Source: Myxococcus hansupus (GTDB taxonomy: Bacteria > Myxococcota > Myxococcia > Myxococcales > Myxococcaceae). Taken from it: a stretch of DNA of 64,000 nt. A program made the translations under genes and the position numbers. Location of the stretch: NCBI RefSeq assembly GCF_000280925.3, contig NZ_CP012109.1:1240001-1304000 (forward strand), written 5' to 3'. Within the stretch, counting starts at the first letter, position 1, and each line of letters begins with the position of its first letter. Below are positions 53,129 through 62,500 of the stretch, one piece after another. The notes under the pieces are model-generated. The model searched no databases and was not told the DNA's origin. It was given only the letters and a program-made list of their open reading frames with translations.

Positions 53129-56100
53129 CTACTGCTGCTGCTGCTTGCCGGCGGGGTTCCCCGCCTGGGCGGCCATCTTCTGAGCGACCTCCGCCGGGCG
53201 GCGGCGGATGACCAGCGTGCGGCGGCTGGCGAAGTCACTGTCCTCGCGGGCCACCACCAGCACGTTGTTGTTGCCCTCCTTCAGCGCGAACTCGGTGGAG
53301 AACTTCAGCGTGTTCGGCTCGCTGCCCTTGGGGTCCACGCCCTTGAAGTAGACCTTCTGGTCGTTCACCAGCACGTAGACGTCCAGCAGGCCGTGCGGGT
53401 CCGTCACCACACCGGAGAGGGTGAACTTGTCGCCGTTGGCGACCAGTCCGCCCGCGGCGGGGTCCACGTCCAGGCGGATGTCCGGCGGACGGTGGTTGGT
53501 GGCCAGCGTGGCCTTGGGCGCGGTGGCCTTGCCCGACTTCACTTCCTTCGCGTCCTGGCTGCGCACGAAGGCGAAGCGGTCCTTCTCCAGCTCCACGCGG
53601 TAGAAGCCCTTGGTGGCCGCCTCGGAGGCGAGCACCGTGGTGCCGCTCAGCTTCGCCACCGGACGGGCCGCCTGCGTGGGGGCGCCGTAGAGGTCCACCT
53701 TGTCGCCCAGGCGGACCAGGCCCTTCTTCGGCTCCATCGTGGCCACGGCGCCGTCGGTGACGGGCAGCTCCAGCTTCTCCATCACGAACTCCTCGAGCGG
53801 CTCATCGATGATGGCCAGCTTCAGCGGGAAGGTGTCGCCCTTGAAGCCCTTCTTCACCTCGAGCTGGAAGCGCGCCGTCTTCGTCTCGCCGGGCTTCAGC
53901 TCGCCCAGTTTGAAGCGGCCCTTCTCGATGAAGATGTTCGCGTCGCCGCCATTCTTGATCTGCGTGAACGAGTCGAGCGCCGGGCCGGTGCCCGCGTTCG
54001 TCACGTCGAGCAGCACGGAGACCGTCTCGCCGCGCTGCACGGTGCCGTCACCGTTGCAGGTGGCGCAGTCGTCGATGACCTGCCAGTTGAAGGCGAAGGC
54101 GGGGCGGGGCAGCTCCACGAAGTTGAGCTCGGCCACCCGCGTCTCCGGCAGCACGCCGTTGTCGTCGAAGAAGCGCACCGTCACGTCGTCACGGCGGCTG
54201 GTCAGGTCCTTGGGCAGGCGCACCTTCACCTTCCAGGTCTTCTTCTCACCCGGGGCCAGCGCGCCGAAGAGGAACTCGCGGCGGTCGAGGAACGCGTTGT
54301 CGCTCTCCGTCCAGGCGCGCACGCGCTTGAGCGGCTCGGTGCCACGGTTCTCCGCGGTCAGCGCCATCTCCATGACCTCGCCCGCGGCAATCTTCGCCTC
54401 GGGGCCCGGCGTCATGGACACGGCCATCTGCACGTTCTTCGGCGTCGGACCGGCGCTCCAGTCGACCCCCAGCGCCGCGATGGCGCCGTTGATGCGCGTC
54501 TCTTCCTCGGCGCGCTTCTGGTCGATGAACGTCTTGCCCTGCTTGAGCTGCTCCTTGCGCGTGGTGGCCGGAGCGCGCAGCACGAAGTCACGGGCGAAGA
54601 CGACCTCGAAGTCCTCCTTGATCTCCTCCTGCGCCTCGGCGTCGAGCTGGTCGTCCAGGTCCTCGCCGCTGCCCGCCACGTCCACGTCGAGCAGCGGGTC
54701 CTTGTCCCCGTGCTTCTTGTCGTTGGCGGCCGTCTTCGGCGCGGCCTTGCCCTCTTCCTTCTCCTTCTTGGCGGTGGCCTGGGCCTGCTTCTCGTCCACC
54801 TTCAGGTACTTGAGGGTCACCAGCGGCTTCTCGCGGTCGAGCACGTCCTCGCGCTTCTTGGCCACGGTGGTGGAGTCCGGATTGCCGAAGTGCTGGTCCA
54901 GGTCGGCCTCGCCCATGGAGCGGCGCGGCGCGAACACGTCCACGCGCTCGTCGGTGGCGCGGGTGGGGATGAGCTGGATGTCCGGGACGATACCGACCTC
55001 CTGGATGGAGACGTCACCGGGGGTGAGGTACTTGGCGATGGTCAGCTTCAGCGCGCTGTCATCCGGGAAGTCGTACAGCACCTGCACGCTGCCCTTGCCG
55101 AACGTCTGGCGGCCAATGATGGTCGCGCGGTCGAGGTTCTTCAGCGCGCCGGCGACGATTTCGGACGCGGAGGCGCTGCCGGCGTTCACCAGCACCGCGA
55201 TGGGGTAGGTGTCCTCACCCTCCGTCGGACGGGCGCGCTTCTCCTCGCGCAGCTTGTCGGACAGGCCCACCGTCGCGACGATGGTGCCGCTGGACAGGAA
55301 CGTGTCGGACACCTGGATGGCCTGCTCCAGCAGACCGCCCGGGTTGCCGCGCATGTCGAGCACCAGGCCCTTGAAGCCGCCCTTCGCGTCCGCCTGCTTG
55401 CGCATCTGCGTCAGCGCCGCCTCGAGGTCGCGCGTGGTGTTGCCCTGGAAGTTCTTCAGGCGGATGTAGCCGACGTTGTTGGCGAGCAGCTTGTGCTGCA
55501 CGCTCTCAATCGAAATCATGGCGCGGGCGAGCGTCATGATGCGGGGCTTCTCCCAGCCGTCGCGCTCCACCGTGATCGTGATGCGGCTGTCCACCGGACC
55601 GCGCAGCTTCGACACGGCCTCGTTGAGGTCCATGTTGACGGTGGACTCCTCGCCAATCTTCTTGATGCGGTCGTCCTTCTGGATGCCGGCGCGGTGCGCG
55701 GGCGTCTTCGGAATCACCTTCACGACGGTGAGGTTGCCCTCGCGCATCTGGATGACGAAGCCCAGGCCGCCGAACTCACCCTTGGTGGACAGCTTCATCT
55801 CCCGGTACAGCTCCGGGCGCAGCAGCACCGAGTGCGGATCCAACGTGGACAGCATGCCGTTGACGGCCGCGTACTCCACGTCGCGCGTGTCCTCGATGGG
55901 GCGCATGTTCTTCGACAGGAAGTCGAAGACGTCCTTGAGCGCGAAGGACATCTTCCACAGCGAGTCCACGTGGGCGATGTCGAACTCGCGCTGCTTGCCG
56001 TTCACGTTGACGTTGAGCTTGCCCGTCTCCGCGTTGCCGTCCACGAGCACGTCGGGAACGCTCTTCTCGACGTACTCCAACGACGCGATCATCATCTCCT

Positions 56101-56359
56101 TCGGCTTCACCCGCTTCGGGTCGACGTAGTTCTCCTTCACGTAGAGGATGACCTTCGTCAGCACCCGCAGGCTGTTGAGGTCGTGAGGGGCCTTCTCGCC
56201 TTTGGCGGCAGGAAGACTGCCATCCCACGAGCCTTGACCGGCCTCGGCTGCCCCCATGGTGAGCGGCAAGGGAGCCCGGTCATTGCCCACCAGGGCCCAG
56301 GCGCCGAGGAGCACGGCAACGGCTGTGATGCGGCGGAGGAAACGCGGCATTTGGTTCAT
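53129..56359 (-). CDS. S41 family C-terminal processing peptidase with CARDB-like tail
   Basis: A 1076-residue exported protease. ATG 56359 starts a signal sequence (FLRRITAVAVLLGAWALVG). Residues about 45-500 form the CtpA-type protease: a PDZ domain (EFGGLGFVIQMREGNLTVVK, GIQKDDRIKKI) near 185-270, the catalytic Ser in VNAGSASASEIVAGAL (about residue 398) and the Lys in RQTFGKGSVQ (about 422). A charged, disordered segment follows (about 520-610). The last 450 residues hold beta-domains of CARDB type, including a CATCNGDGTVQRGE segment with a CxxC pair and a likely Ca-binding loop, and an SH3-like or PDZ-like tail. Normal CtpA proteases are about 400-500 residues, so the tail is an unusual addition. 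Likely periplasmic. Confidence 0.9.
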   Translation of the reverse strand: MNQMPRFLRRITAVAVLLGAWALVGNDRAPLPLTMGAAEAGQGSWDGSLPAAKGEKAPHDLNSLRVLTKVILYVKENYVDPKRVKPKEMMIASLEYVEKSVPDVLVDGNAETGKLNVNVNGKQREFDIAHVDSLWKMSFALKDVFDFLSKNMRPIEDTRDVEYAAVNGMLSTLDPHSVLLRPELYREMKLSTKGEFGGLGFVIQMREGNLTVVKVIPKTPAHRAGIQKDDRIKKIGEESTVNMDLNEAVSKLRGPVDSRITITVERDGWEKPRIMTLARAMISIESVQHKLLANNVGYIRLKNFQGNTTRDLEAALTQMRKQADAKGGFKGLVLDMRGNPGGLLEQAIQVSDTFLSSGTIVATVGLSDKLREEKRARPTEGEDTYPIAVLVNAGSASASEIVAGALKNLDRATIIGRQTFGKGSVQVLYDFPDDSALKLTIAKYLTPGDVSIQEVGIVPDIQLIPTRATDERVDVFAPRRSMGEADLDQHFGNPDSTTVAKKREDVLDREKPLVTLKYLKVDEKQAQATAKKEKEEGKAAPKTAANDKKHGDKDPLLDVDVAGSGEDLDDQLDAEAQEEIKEDFEVVFARDFVLRAPATTRKEQLKQGKTFIDQKRAEEETRINGAIAALGVDWSAGPTPKNVQMAVSMTPGPEAKIAAGEVMEMALTAENRGTEPLKRVRAWTESDNAFLDRREFLFGALAPGEKKTWKVKVRLPKDLTSRRDDVTVRFFDDNGVLPETRVAELNFVELPRPAFAFNWQVIDDCATCNGDGTVQRGETVSVLLDVTNAGTGPALDSFTQIKNGGDANIFIEKGRFKLGELKPGETKTARFQLEVKKGFKGDTFPLKLAIIDEPLEEFVMEKLELPVTDGAVATMEPKKGLVRLGDKVDLYGAPTQAARPVAKLSGTTVLASEAATKGFYRVELEKDRFAFVRSQDAKEVKSGKATAPKATLATNHRPPDIRLDVDPAAGGLVANGDKFTLSGVVTDPHGLLDVYVLVNDQKVYFKGVDPKGSEPNTLKFSTEFALKEGNNNVLVVAREDSDFASRRTLVIRRRPAEVAQKMAAQAGNPAGKQQQQ

Positions 56360-56569
56360 CCAAGCTGGGATGCTGTCCGGCACCCCGGGTGTGGCGTGAA
56401 GCCTTGAGATTTCGACCGTTTATGCGAGTAGGCGAACACTGTAAGCGGCCGGGCAAGCCTAATCACGGGCTCCAGGTGCTTCAAGGCATCGCCTCTCTGC
56501 TGGTGATGCAGAACGTCCTTGGTGAGCATTGCGTTCCCGTTCCTCCCGTTCGACACCCGGCCCAGGCGT

Positions 56570-57388
56570 TTATTTCAACGCAGCGGTAGAGGACGCTCCT
56601 GGAGGGGGTGGCAGCAGCCGGGCCTCGCGCAGGCCGCCGTAGAGCAGGGTGCCGGCGACGATGGCCACGGGCAGGAAGAAGGTGTTGAGGATGGGCACCC
56701 AGAGCAGGACGTAGATGCCCGCGCCCAGTCCCAGGCAGAGCGCCCGGCGCTCGCGCATCATCCGGCGCACCTCCGCGAAGGGGTAGAGGTGGCGCGTCAT
56801 GGGGGCGGCCAGGAACTCGCCCGCCATCCACATCGTGGTCCACAGGCTGCCGAGCACCGTCCACAGGACGCTGCCCACGCCGGGGATCAGATGGAGGGGC
56901 AGGAGGATGGCCAGGCCCGCGAGGAGGAAGAACAGGCGCGCGAGCGTGTGGGCAATGCCGGTGACGAGCCCGCGCAGGAATCCCCCCAGGGTGAAGGCCG
57001 CGCCCGGGCTGCCGCCCCACGCCTCCTCGGTCATTTCGGACAGGGGGTCCTGGAGGGGGGCCAGCAGGAGCGGCGGCACCACGTTCGCTCCCACCACCCA
57101 GAGCACCAGGGAGGACAGGATGAGCACGGTGGACCAGGCGGCCCGGCCGTACCAGCTCTCCGGGCGGGCCCAGACGGAGGCCAGGGCGCCGGGGGCGTAG
57201 GTCCACAGCAGCCAGACGAGCCCCACCAGGGCCACGGCGGTGACGGCGGCGCACAGGGCGGACAGGAGGAACAGCCGGCGGTCGCGCAGGATGAGGGAAA
57301 AGGCCCGGCCAAGCAGTCCCAACCCCTGGAAGAAATCGGACAGGCGGGGCTCGGGGGCGACGTGGGGGAGGACGGAATGTGGGCTCAT
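56570..57388 (-). CDS. EI24/CysZ-like integral membrane protein
   Basis: A 272-residue polytopic membrane protein of the EI24 domain family. It opens FFQGLGLLGRAFSLILRDRRL and has four or five helices, including FLLSALCAAVTAVALVGLVWLLW and VVGANVVPPLLLAPLQDPLSEM. The PPLLLAPLQDPLSE segment between helices is the family hallmark. In bacteria the family includes CysZ, a sulphate transporter, but the resemblance here is to the general EI24 group, for which transport is only presumed. The start is 59 bases from the divergent gshA-like gene; a sulphur/glutathione link is possible but not shown. Confidence 0.85.
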   Translation of the reverse strand: MSPHSVLPHVAPEPRLSDFFQGLGLLGRAFSLILRDRRLFLLSALCAAVTAVALVGLVWLLWTYAPGALASVWARPESWYGRAAWSTVLILSSLVLWVVGANVVPPLLLAPLQDPLSEMTEEAWGGSPGAAFTLGGFLRGLVTGIAHTLARLFFLLAGLAILLPLHLIPGVGSVLWTVLGSLWTTMWMAGEFLAAPMTRHLYPFAEVRRMMRERRALCLGLGAGIYVLLWVPILNTFFLPVAIVAGTLLYGGLREARLLPPPPGASSTAALK

Positions 57389-57447
57389 AAAGGGCCGATG
57401 CTCAAATCAAAGCGGGTCCGAAGGGCTACGTTATATAGGGCGCGCCC

Positions 57448-58785
57448 ATGTCTCTCGACCTCAAGCGCGCGGCCTCAGAGCCCATCTCCTCTGTCGACAT
57501 GCTGGTGGCCGGTTTCCGTGCCGCCGAAAAGCCCCGCGGAGCGCACCGACTGGGGCTCGAGCATGAGAAGTTCATCTATCCCGTCGGGGGCGCGGAGCCC
57601 CCCACCTATGAAGGTGCGCAGGGCGTTGGCGCGCTGCTGAACCGGGTGTCCGCCGCGGGGTACACCCCGTTCCGGGAGACGCCGGAGTCGCCCGTCATTG
57701 CGTTGCAGCGGGGGGGCGCCACCATCTCCCTGGAGCCCGGCGGCCAGTTGGAGCTGTCCGGCAGCCCCTTCGTCACCGCGCGGGAGGCCCACGCGGAGAA
57801 CCTCACGCACCTGTCGGAGGTGTCGGCCGCCGCCGACGCGCTGGGGTTGCGGCTCGTGTTCCTGGGCTACCGCCCCTTCGGCACGACGGCGCAGATGCCG
57901 TGGATGCCGAAGACGCGCTACCTCATCATGCGCCGCACCCTGCCGGAGCGCGGCCGGCTGGCGCTGAACATGATGTTGATGACGTCCACCGGCCAGGTGT
58001 CGCTGGACTGGGCGGACGAGGCGGACTGTGTCCGCAAGACGGTGGTGGTGGCCCGGCTGGCCCCACTGATGAATGCGCTGTACGCCAACAGCCCCATCGT
58101 GGAGGGCAAGCCCTCGGGCTACATGTCCTTCCGCAACCGCGTCTGGGACGAGGTGGACCCCACGCGCTGTGGCTACCTGCCCGCGTTCTTCGACGGCTCC
58201 TTCTCCTACCAGGCCTACGTGGAGTGGGCGCTGGACGCGCCGCTGCTCTTCCTGCGGCGGAACAACGAGTACCTGTACCCGAAGATGACCTTCCGGCAGT
58301 TGCTGAAGGACGGCTTCGAGGGCAAGCCGCCCGACCTGAACGACTGGACGGACCACCTGTCCACGCTCTTCCCCGAGGTGCGGCTGAAGACGGTGGTCGA
58401 GGTGCGCGGGGCGGACTGTGTGAATCCCGCGATGACGGGGGCGCTCGCCGCGCTCTGGCGGGGCATCCTCTATGACGCCACCGCGCTGGAGGAGGCCGAG
58501 CGGCTCCTTCCGAAGCTGAGCTACGCCGACCACCTGGCGTTCCATGACACGGCCCGGCGCGAGGGGCTGGCGGGGCGCATGGGCACGCAGGAGATTCACC
58601 GGTTGGCGGCGGAGATGGTGGCCATCTCCCGGCGAGGCCTGGAGCGGCTGGATGCGCTGGACGCGCCGCTGCTGGAGCCCCTCGCCGAGGTGGCCGCGTC
58701 AGGGCGTTCGCCCGCGCAAGCGGTGCTCGAGGCGTGGGAGAAGAACCCCCGCCCCGAGGCGCTGCTCGACGGCTTCGGACGGTGA
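57448..58785 (+). CDS. gshA: Glutamate-cysteine ligase, plant/alphaproteobacterial type
   Basis: A 445-residue enzyme that joins L-glutamate and L-cysteine with ATP, the first step of glutathione synthesis. The N-terminus HRLGLEHEKFIYPV carries the ATP/metal Glu. GATISLEPGGQLELSGSP, TRYLIMRRTLPERGRLALNMM, STGQVSLDWADEADCVRK and TVVEVRGADCVNPAM are all diagnostic of the plant-type (GCS2-like) group rather than the E. coli GshA. No gshB lies nearby, so glutathione may be completed elsewhere. The start is 10 bases after TTATATA, a possible -10 element, which would give a very short leader. Confidence 0.94.
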   Translation: MSLDLKRAASEPISSVDMLVAGFRAAEKPRGAHRLGLEHEKFIYPVGGAEPPTYEGAQGVGALLNRVSAAGYTPFRETPESPVIALQRGGATISLEPGGQLELSGSPFVTAREAHAENLTHLSEVSAAADALGLRLVFLGYRPFGTTAQMPWMPKTRYLIMRRTLPERGRLALNMMLMTSTGQVSLDWADEADCVRKTVVVARLAPLMNALYANSPIVEGKPSGYMSFRNRVWDEVDPTRCGYLPAFFDGSFSYQAYVEWALDAPLLFLRRNNEYLYPKMTFRQLLKDGFEGKPPDLNDWTDHLSTLFPEVRLKTVVEVRGADCVNPAMTGALAALWRGILYDATALEEAERLLPKLSYADHLAFHDTARREGLAGRMGTQEIHRLAAEMVAISRRGLERLDALDAPLLEPLAEVAASGRSPAQAVLEAWEKNPRPEALLDGFGR

Positions 58786-58798
58786 TGTGGCGGGCGGC

Positions 58799-59425
58799 CT
58801 AGAACTGGCCGCCAATCATCACGTTGCCGTTGAAGAGGCTGCCCTTCTCGTCGGCGTTGGTGACGGGGTTTCGGACGAGGCCCTCCCCTCCGACGAAGCG
58901 GTACGTGGCGCGCGCACCGGCCACCAGGTGGCCCAAGCGGAAGTCCAGGCCCGCGGCCACTGGCAACTCCGTCTGCCAGTCGTTGTTGTAGTACGCGTCC
59001 GCGCCGTCGGACGGGTTGAGGTAGCTCAGTCCCACGCCCACGCCGACGAAGGGACGCCACTTCTCCTTGATGAGGGGCCCCGCCTTCGCGAGCAGCGTGG
59101 CGTTGTTGCGCCAGACGCCCTCGCCGCGGCCGTCGTCCCGCAGACGCTCGTCGCGGATGGGCAAGCGCTGGCCCTCGTAGCCGACCTCGACGCCGCCGTG
59201 CTCCCACGGATAGGCGCTGGCGGTGATGCCGAACAGCGGGCCCACGCGCGTGTTGCGGCCCAGGTCGCCCGTGAAGTTACCCAGGCCCACTCGGGCGTCG
59301 ATGCCCACGGTTGGTCGCTCCTCGACGCGCAGCCGCTCGCCCACCTGTTGCGCTTCGACGGCGAAGGCCGGTCCCGCCATGCCCAGCGCCGCCGTGGCGA
59401 CTCCACCCACAATCGAACGTCGCAT
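58799..59425 (-). CDS. Outer-membrane beta-barrel-like protein, hypothetical
   Basis: A 208-residue exported protein. ATG 59425 has GGAGGG just upstream and begins a signal peptide (IVGGVATAALGMAGPAFA). Strands such as PTVGIDARVGLGNFTGDLG, GPLFGITASAYPWEHGGVEV, RPFVGVGVGLSYLNPS and LPVAAGLDFRLGHLVAGARATY alternate with loops. It ends NVMIGGQF with terminal Phe, typical of an eight-stranded OmpA/OmpW-like barrel. No named family recognised. Convergent with the glutamate-cysteine ligase gene, with about 13 bases between stops. Confidence 0.7.
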   Translation of the reverse strand: MRRSIVGGVATAALGMAGPAFAVEAQQVGERLRVEERPTVGIDARVGLGNFTGDLGRNTRVGPLFGITASAYPWEHGGVEVGYEGQRLPIRDERLRDDGRGEGVWRNNATLLAKAGPLIKEKWRPFVGVGVGLSYLNPSDGADAYYNNDWQTELPVAAGLDFRLGHLVAGARATYRFVGGEGLVRNPVTNADEKGSLFNGNVMIGGQF

Positions 59426-59585
59426 CGCATCCCTCCCCGGGAAATCAGTCACCGGAAAGCTGGCCATCTGTCGGCACGGTTACAGAGAGAGCCGCAGGGG
59501 CGCACGGTGGCCTGGAGGGCCCCTGCCGCGTCGGCCCACGGGGCGGGAGGTTTGGCGGCGTCCACCCGGACGGGCGGGCAGGGGC

Positions 59586-62500
59586 TCAGCGGCGGCCGAA
59601 GAGTTTCTTGATGCCGGACAGCAGGCCCCCGGGACGCGGCTCTGGGGCGGGCTCCCACGGAGAGCGGGCGATGAGCGCGTCGAAGGCCGCGTCGTCCAGA
59701 GGCTCGGTGCCCAGGGGCACCGCGTGCCGCTTCACGCCGGGCAGCGTGGCCTCCAGCGACAGGGCGCCGTCCGCGGTGAGCGCGAAGTGCAGCTCCACCT
59801 CGCCCGCGCGTTCGACGTTGAGCGCGAGCCGGCCGAGGTACTCCGCGTCGTTGGCCTGAGCGGAGGTCCCTTGGAAGAGGGCGACTTCGAGCGGGCCGGG
59901 CGCGCAGGGGACCACCAGCGTCTTGGTCGCGGGCAGGCGGGTGTTCCGTTCGAGGACGCGCCGCAGGGTTCCACCGCGCTCGGCGACGGCGAGGGGTGAG
60001 GAGAGCACTTCGGAGACGGTCGCCGCGGGCTTGCCGACCTCGGCGAGGAGCAAGCCTTGTCCGAGCAGCGCGGCGCCCAGGGCCACGCTGTTCTTCGCGT
60101 CCACGTCCTCGCGCACGCTCACTCCGAGACTCTCCTCGAGCCGGCGACGGACCATCGGCGTGGCGCTCTGCCCACCGACGAGGAGCACCGCGTCGAGCCC
60201 TTGCGGTGAGAGGGCGTTGGAGTCGAGCACGTCGCGGACGACGGTGGTGACGCGCTGGGCGAGGTCGGCGGTGAGGGCTTCCACGCGCTCCCGGTTGAAG
60301 GGAGGCACGGTGCCCGAGGGCAGCGTGACGTCCACCTGTTCCTGGGTGGAGAGGGCCACCTTGGTGGACTCGGCCGCGGCGCGCAGGGGCATCCAGTCGA
60401 GCGGGTGGTCTGGCTTGGGCACGCCTTGTTCGGAGAGGTCGCTGGCGAGCGCCTCGGCGATGCGGCCGTCGAAGTCCATGCCGCCCAGCGTGGCGTCTCC
60501 GCCGGTGGTGATGACCTCGAGGTCGTCACCGGTGACTTGCACCACGCAGACCTGGAGCCCGCCGCCGCCGAGGTCCACGACGAGGACGCGTTTGCGCGCG
60601 AGTCCTCGGCCATGTGCATACGCGAGCGCCGCCGCCGCGGGGGCGATGAGGATGCGTTGGGCGTCGAGCCCCGCGAGCGTCGCGGCTTCCCGTAGGGCCG
60701 CGCATTGGCGGTCGGTGAAGTGCGTGGGCGCGCAGATGACGGCGCGAGTCGGCTTGCGGCCCAGGTGAGTCGCGGCGGCGTGCTTCAGCTCGCGAAGCAG
60801 CATGGCAGTGAAGAGGGTGGGCGAGATGACGCGGCCTCGGACCTCCACGGCTGCGTCCCCGTTGGTATCGGTGGTGACGGGGTAGGGGAGCAGCGGCGCG
60901 AGCCAGCGGAGCTGCGGCGAACGGGGCTTCAGCCCGAGCAGGCGTTTGAGGCCGGGGACCGCGCGGCGCGGTGCGCGGCTGCCTTCGAGTTGCGCGGACG
61001 CGCCGACAACGAGGTCGCCGCTGCCATTCACGGCGATGAGGGCGGGGAGGTCCGTGGCGGTGGTGCCGGGGAGCGGAATGAGCGTCGGAGTCCCATCGCG
61101 GACGAAGGCGACGCGCGCCTGCGTGGTGCCGAGGTCGATGCCGAGCACGACCTCGGGGGAGGCGGGCGCGGAGGTGGGAGCCGGAACGGGGACTTCGAAC
61201 AGGGCACGGCGGCGGTTGCGAGGCGCGTCCGCATCGAGGGCGACGGCGGGCGTGGGCTCGGGCTCAGCGCGGGAAGGGAGTGCTGCCGCCGCCGAGGGCG
61301 CACGGGTGCCCGCTTCGTCACGGGGGGCCTCGGGCTCAGTGGTGTCGCCTGTCGACGTGGCCGGTGCGTCGGGCGTCGTGGGCTCTTTGCCGGGAGACGG
61401 CTGCGTCAGCGCTTCGTCGTTCTGATGGGACGTCGGGGCTGCTTGGCCGCTCGTGAGGGCGTCATGTCGTGCCGTGGGCGCGTTCTCGCTGGAACTTGGG
61501 GCGAGAGGGGGCGCGGTGACAGGCGCTGGGGATTCGGGATTGTCTGTCGCATCGCCAGATTCAGCGCTCAGGCTGGCCGTTGATGCGGGCTGTTTTTCGT
61601 CGGAGCCCTGCGAGACGGCCGCCGAGTCGGTGAGAGCCGCAGATGTTGACGTGCTCGCCACATCGTCCGTGTCGGCGCTTACGGTCGCTGCGACGGCGGT
61701 CGGGTTCTCCTCGGAGCGATGCGAGGTTGTGGATGCCGCGGATGCGGGCGTGCTCGCCACATCGTCTGCGTCTGCGCTCACGCTCGCTGAGACGGCGGGC
61801 TGCTTTTCGTCGGAGCTCCGCGAGTGGAGGGCAGAAGTGGCAGGAGCTGCGGGTGCGGGCGTGTCCGCAAGATCATCTGAGTCGGCGCTCACGCTCGCTG
61901 AGACGGCGGGCTGCTTTTCGTCGGAGCTTTGCGAGTGGGGGGCAGACGTGGCAGGAGCCGCGGATGCGGGCATGCTCGCAACATCGTTTGTGTCGGCGCT
62001 CACGCTCGCGGCGACGAGGGGCCGCTGTTCGTCGGAGCTTTGCGAGTGGGGGGCAGACGTGGCAGGAACTGCGGATGCGAGCGTGTCTGCGGCATTGTCC
62101 GTGTCGGCACTCGCATGTGCTGTGACGGCGGGCTGCTGTTCGTCGGAGCTCTGCGAGTTGGGGGCAGAGGTGGCAGGCGCCGCGAATGCGGACGTGCTCG
62201 CCGCATGGCCCGTGTCGGTGCTCACGCTCGCTGTGACGGCGGGCTGTTTTTCGTCGGACTGCTGCTCAATGGGCGCCGAAGTGACAGGCGCTAGGGATGC
62301 GGGCGTGGCCGCCACATCGTCAGTGCTGACGTTATCCCTGGTAGAGGGTTGCTTCTCGTCGGAACTCCGAGCGATGGGCGCCGAGGTTGTGGGCGTGCTC
62401 GCCACATCGTTCGTGTCGGCGCTTGCGCTGGCCGCACCGGAAAGCTCCTTGTCGTCAGACCTCTGCGAAATGGGCGCTGAGGCTGCGGGCGTGGTCGCCA

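Noticed and set aside
53393-56407. 1004-codon frame on the + strand
   Set aside because: Antisense shadow of the S41 protease gene.
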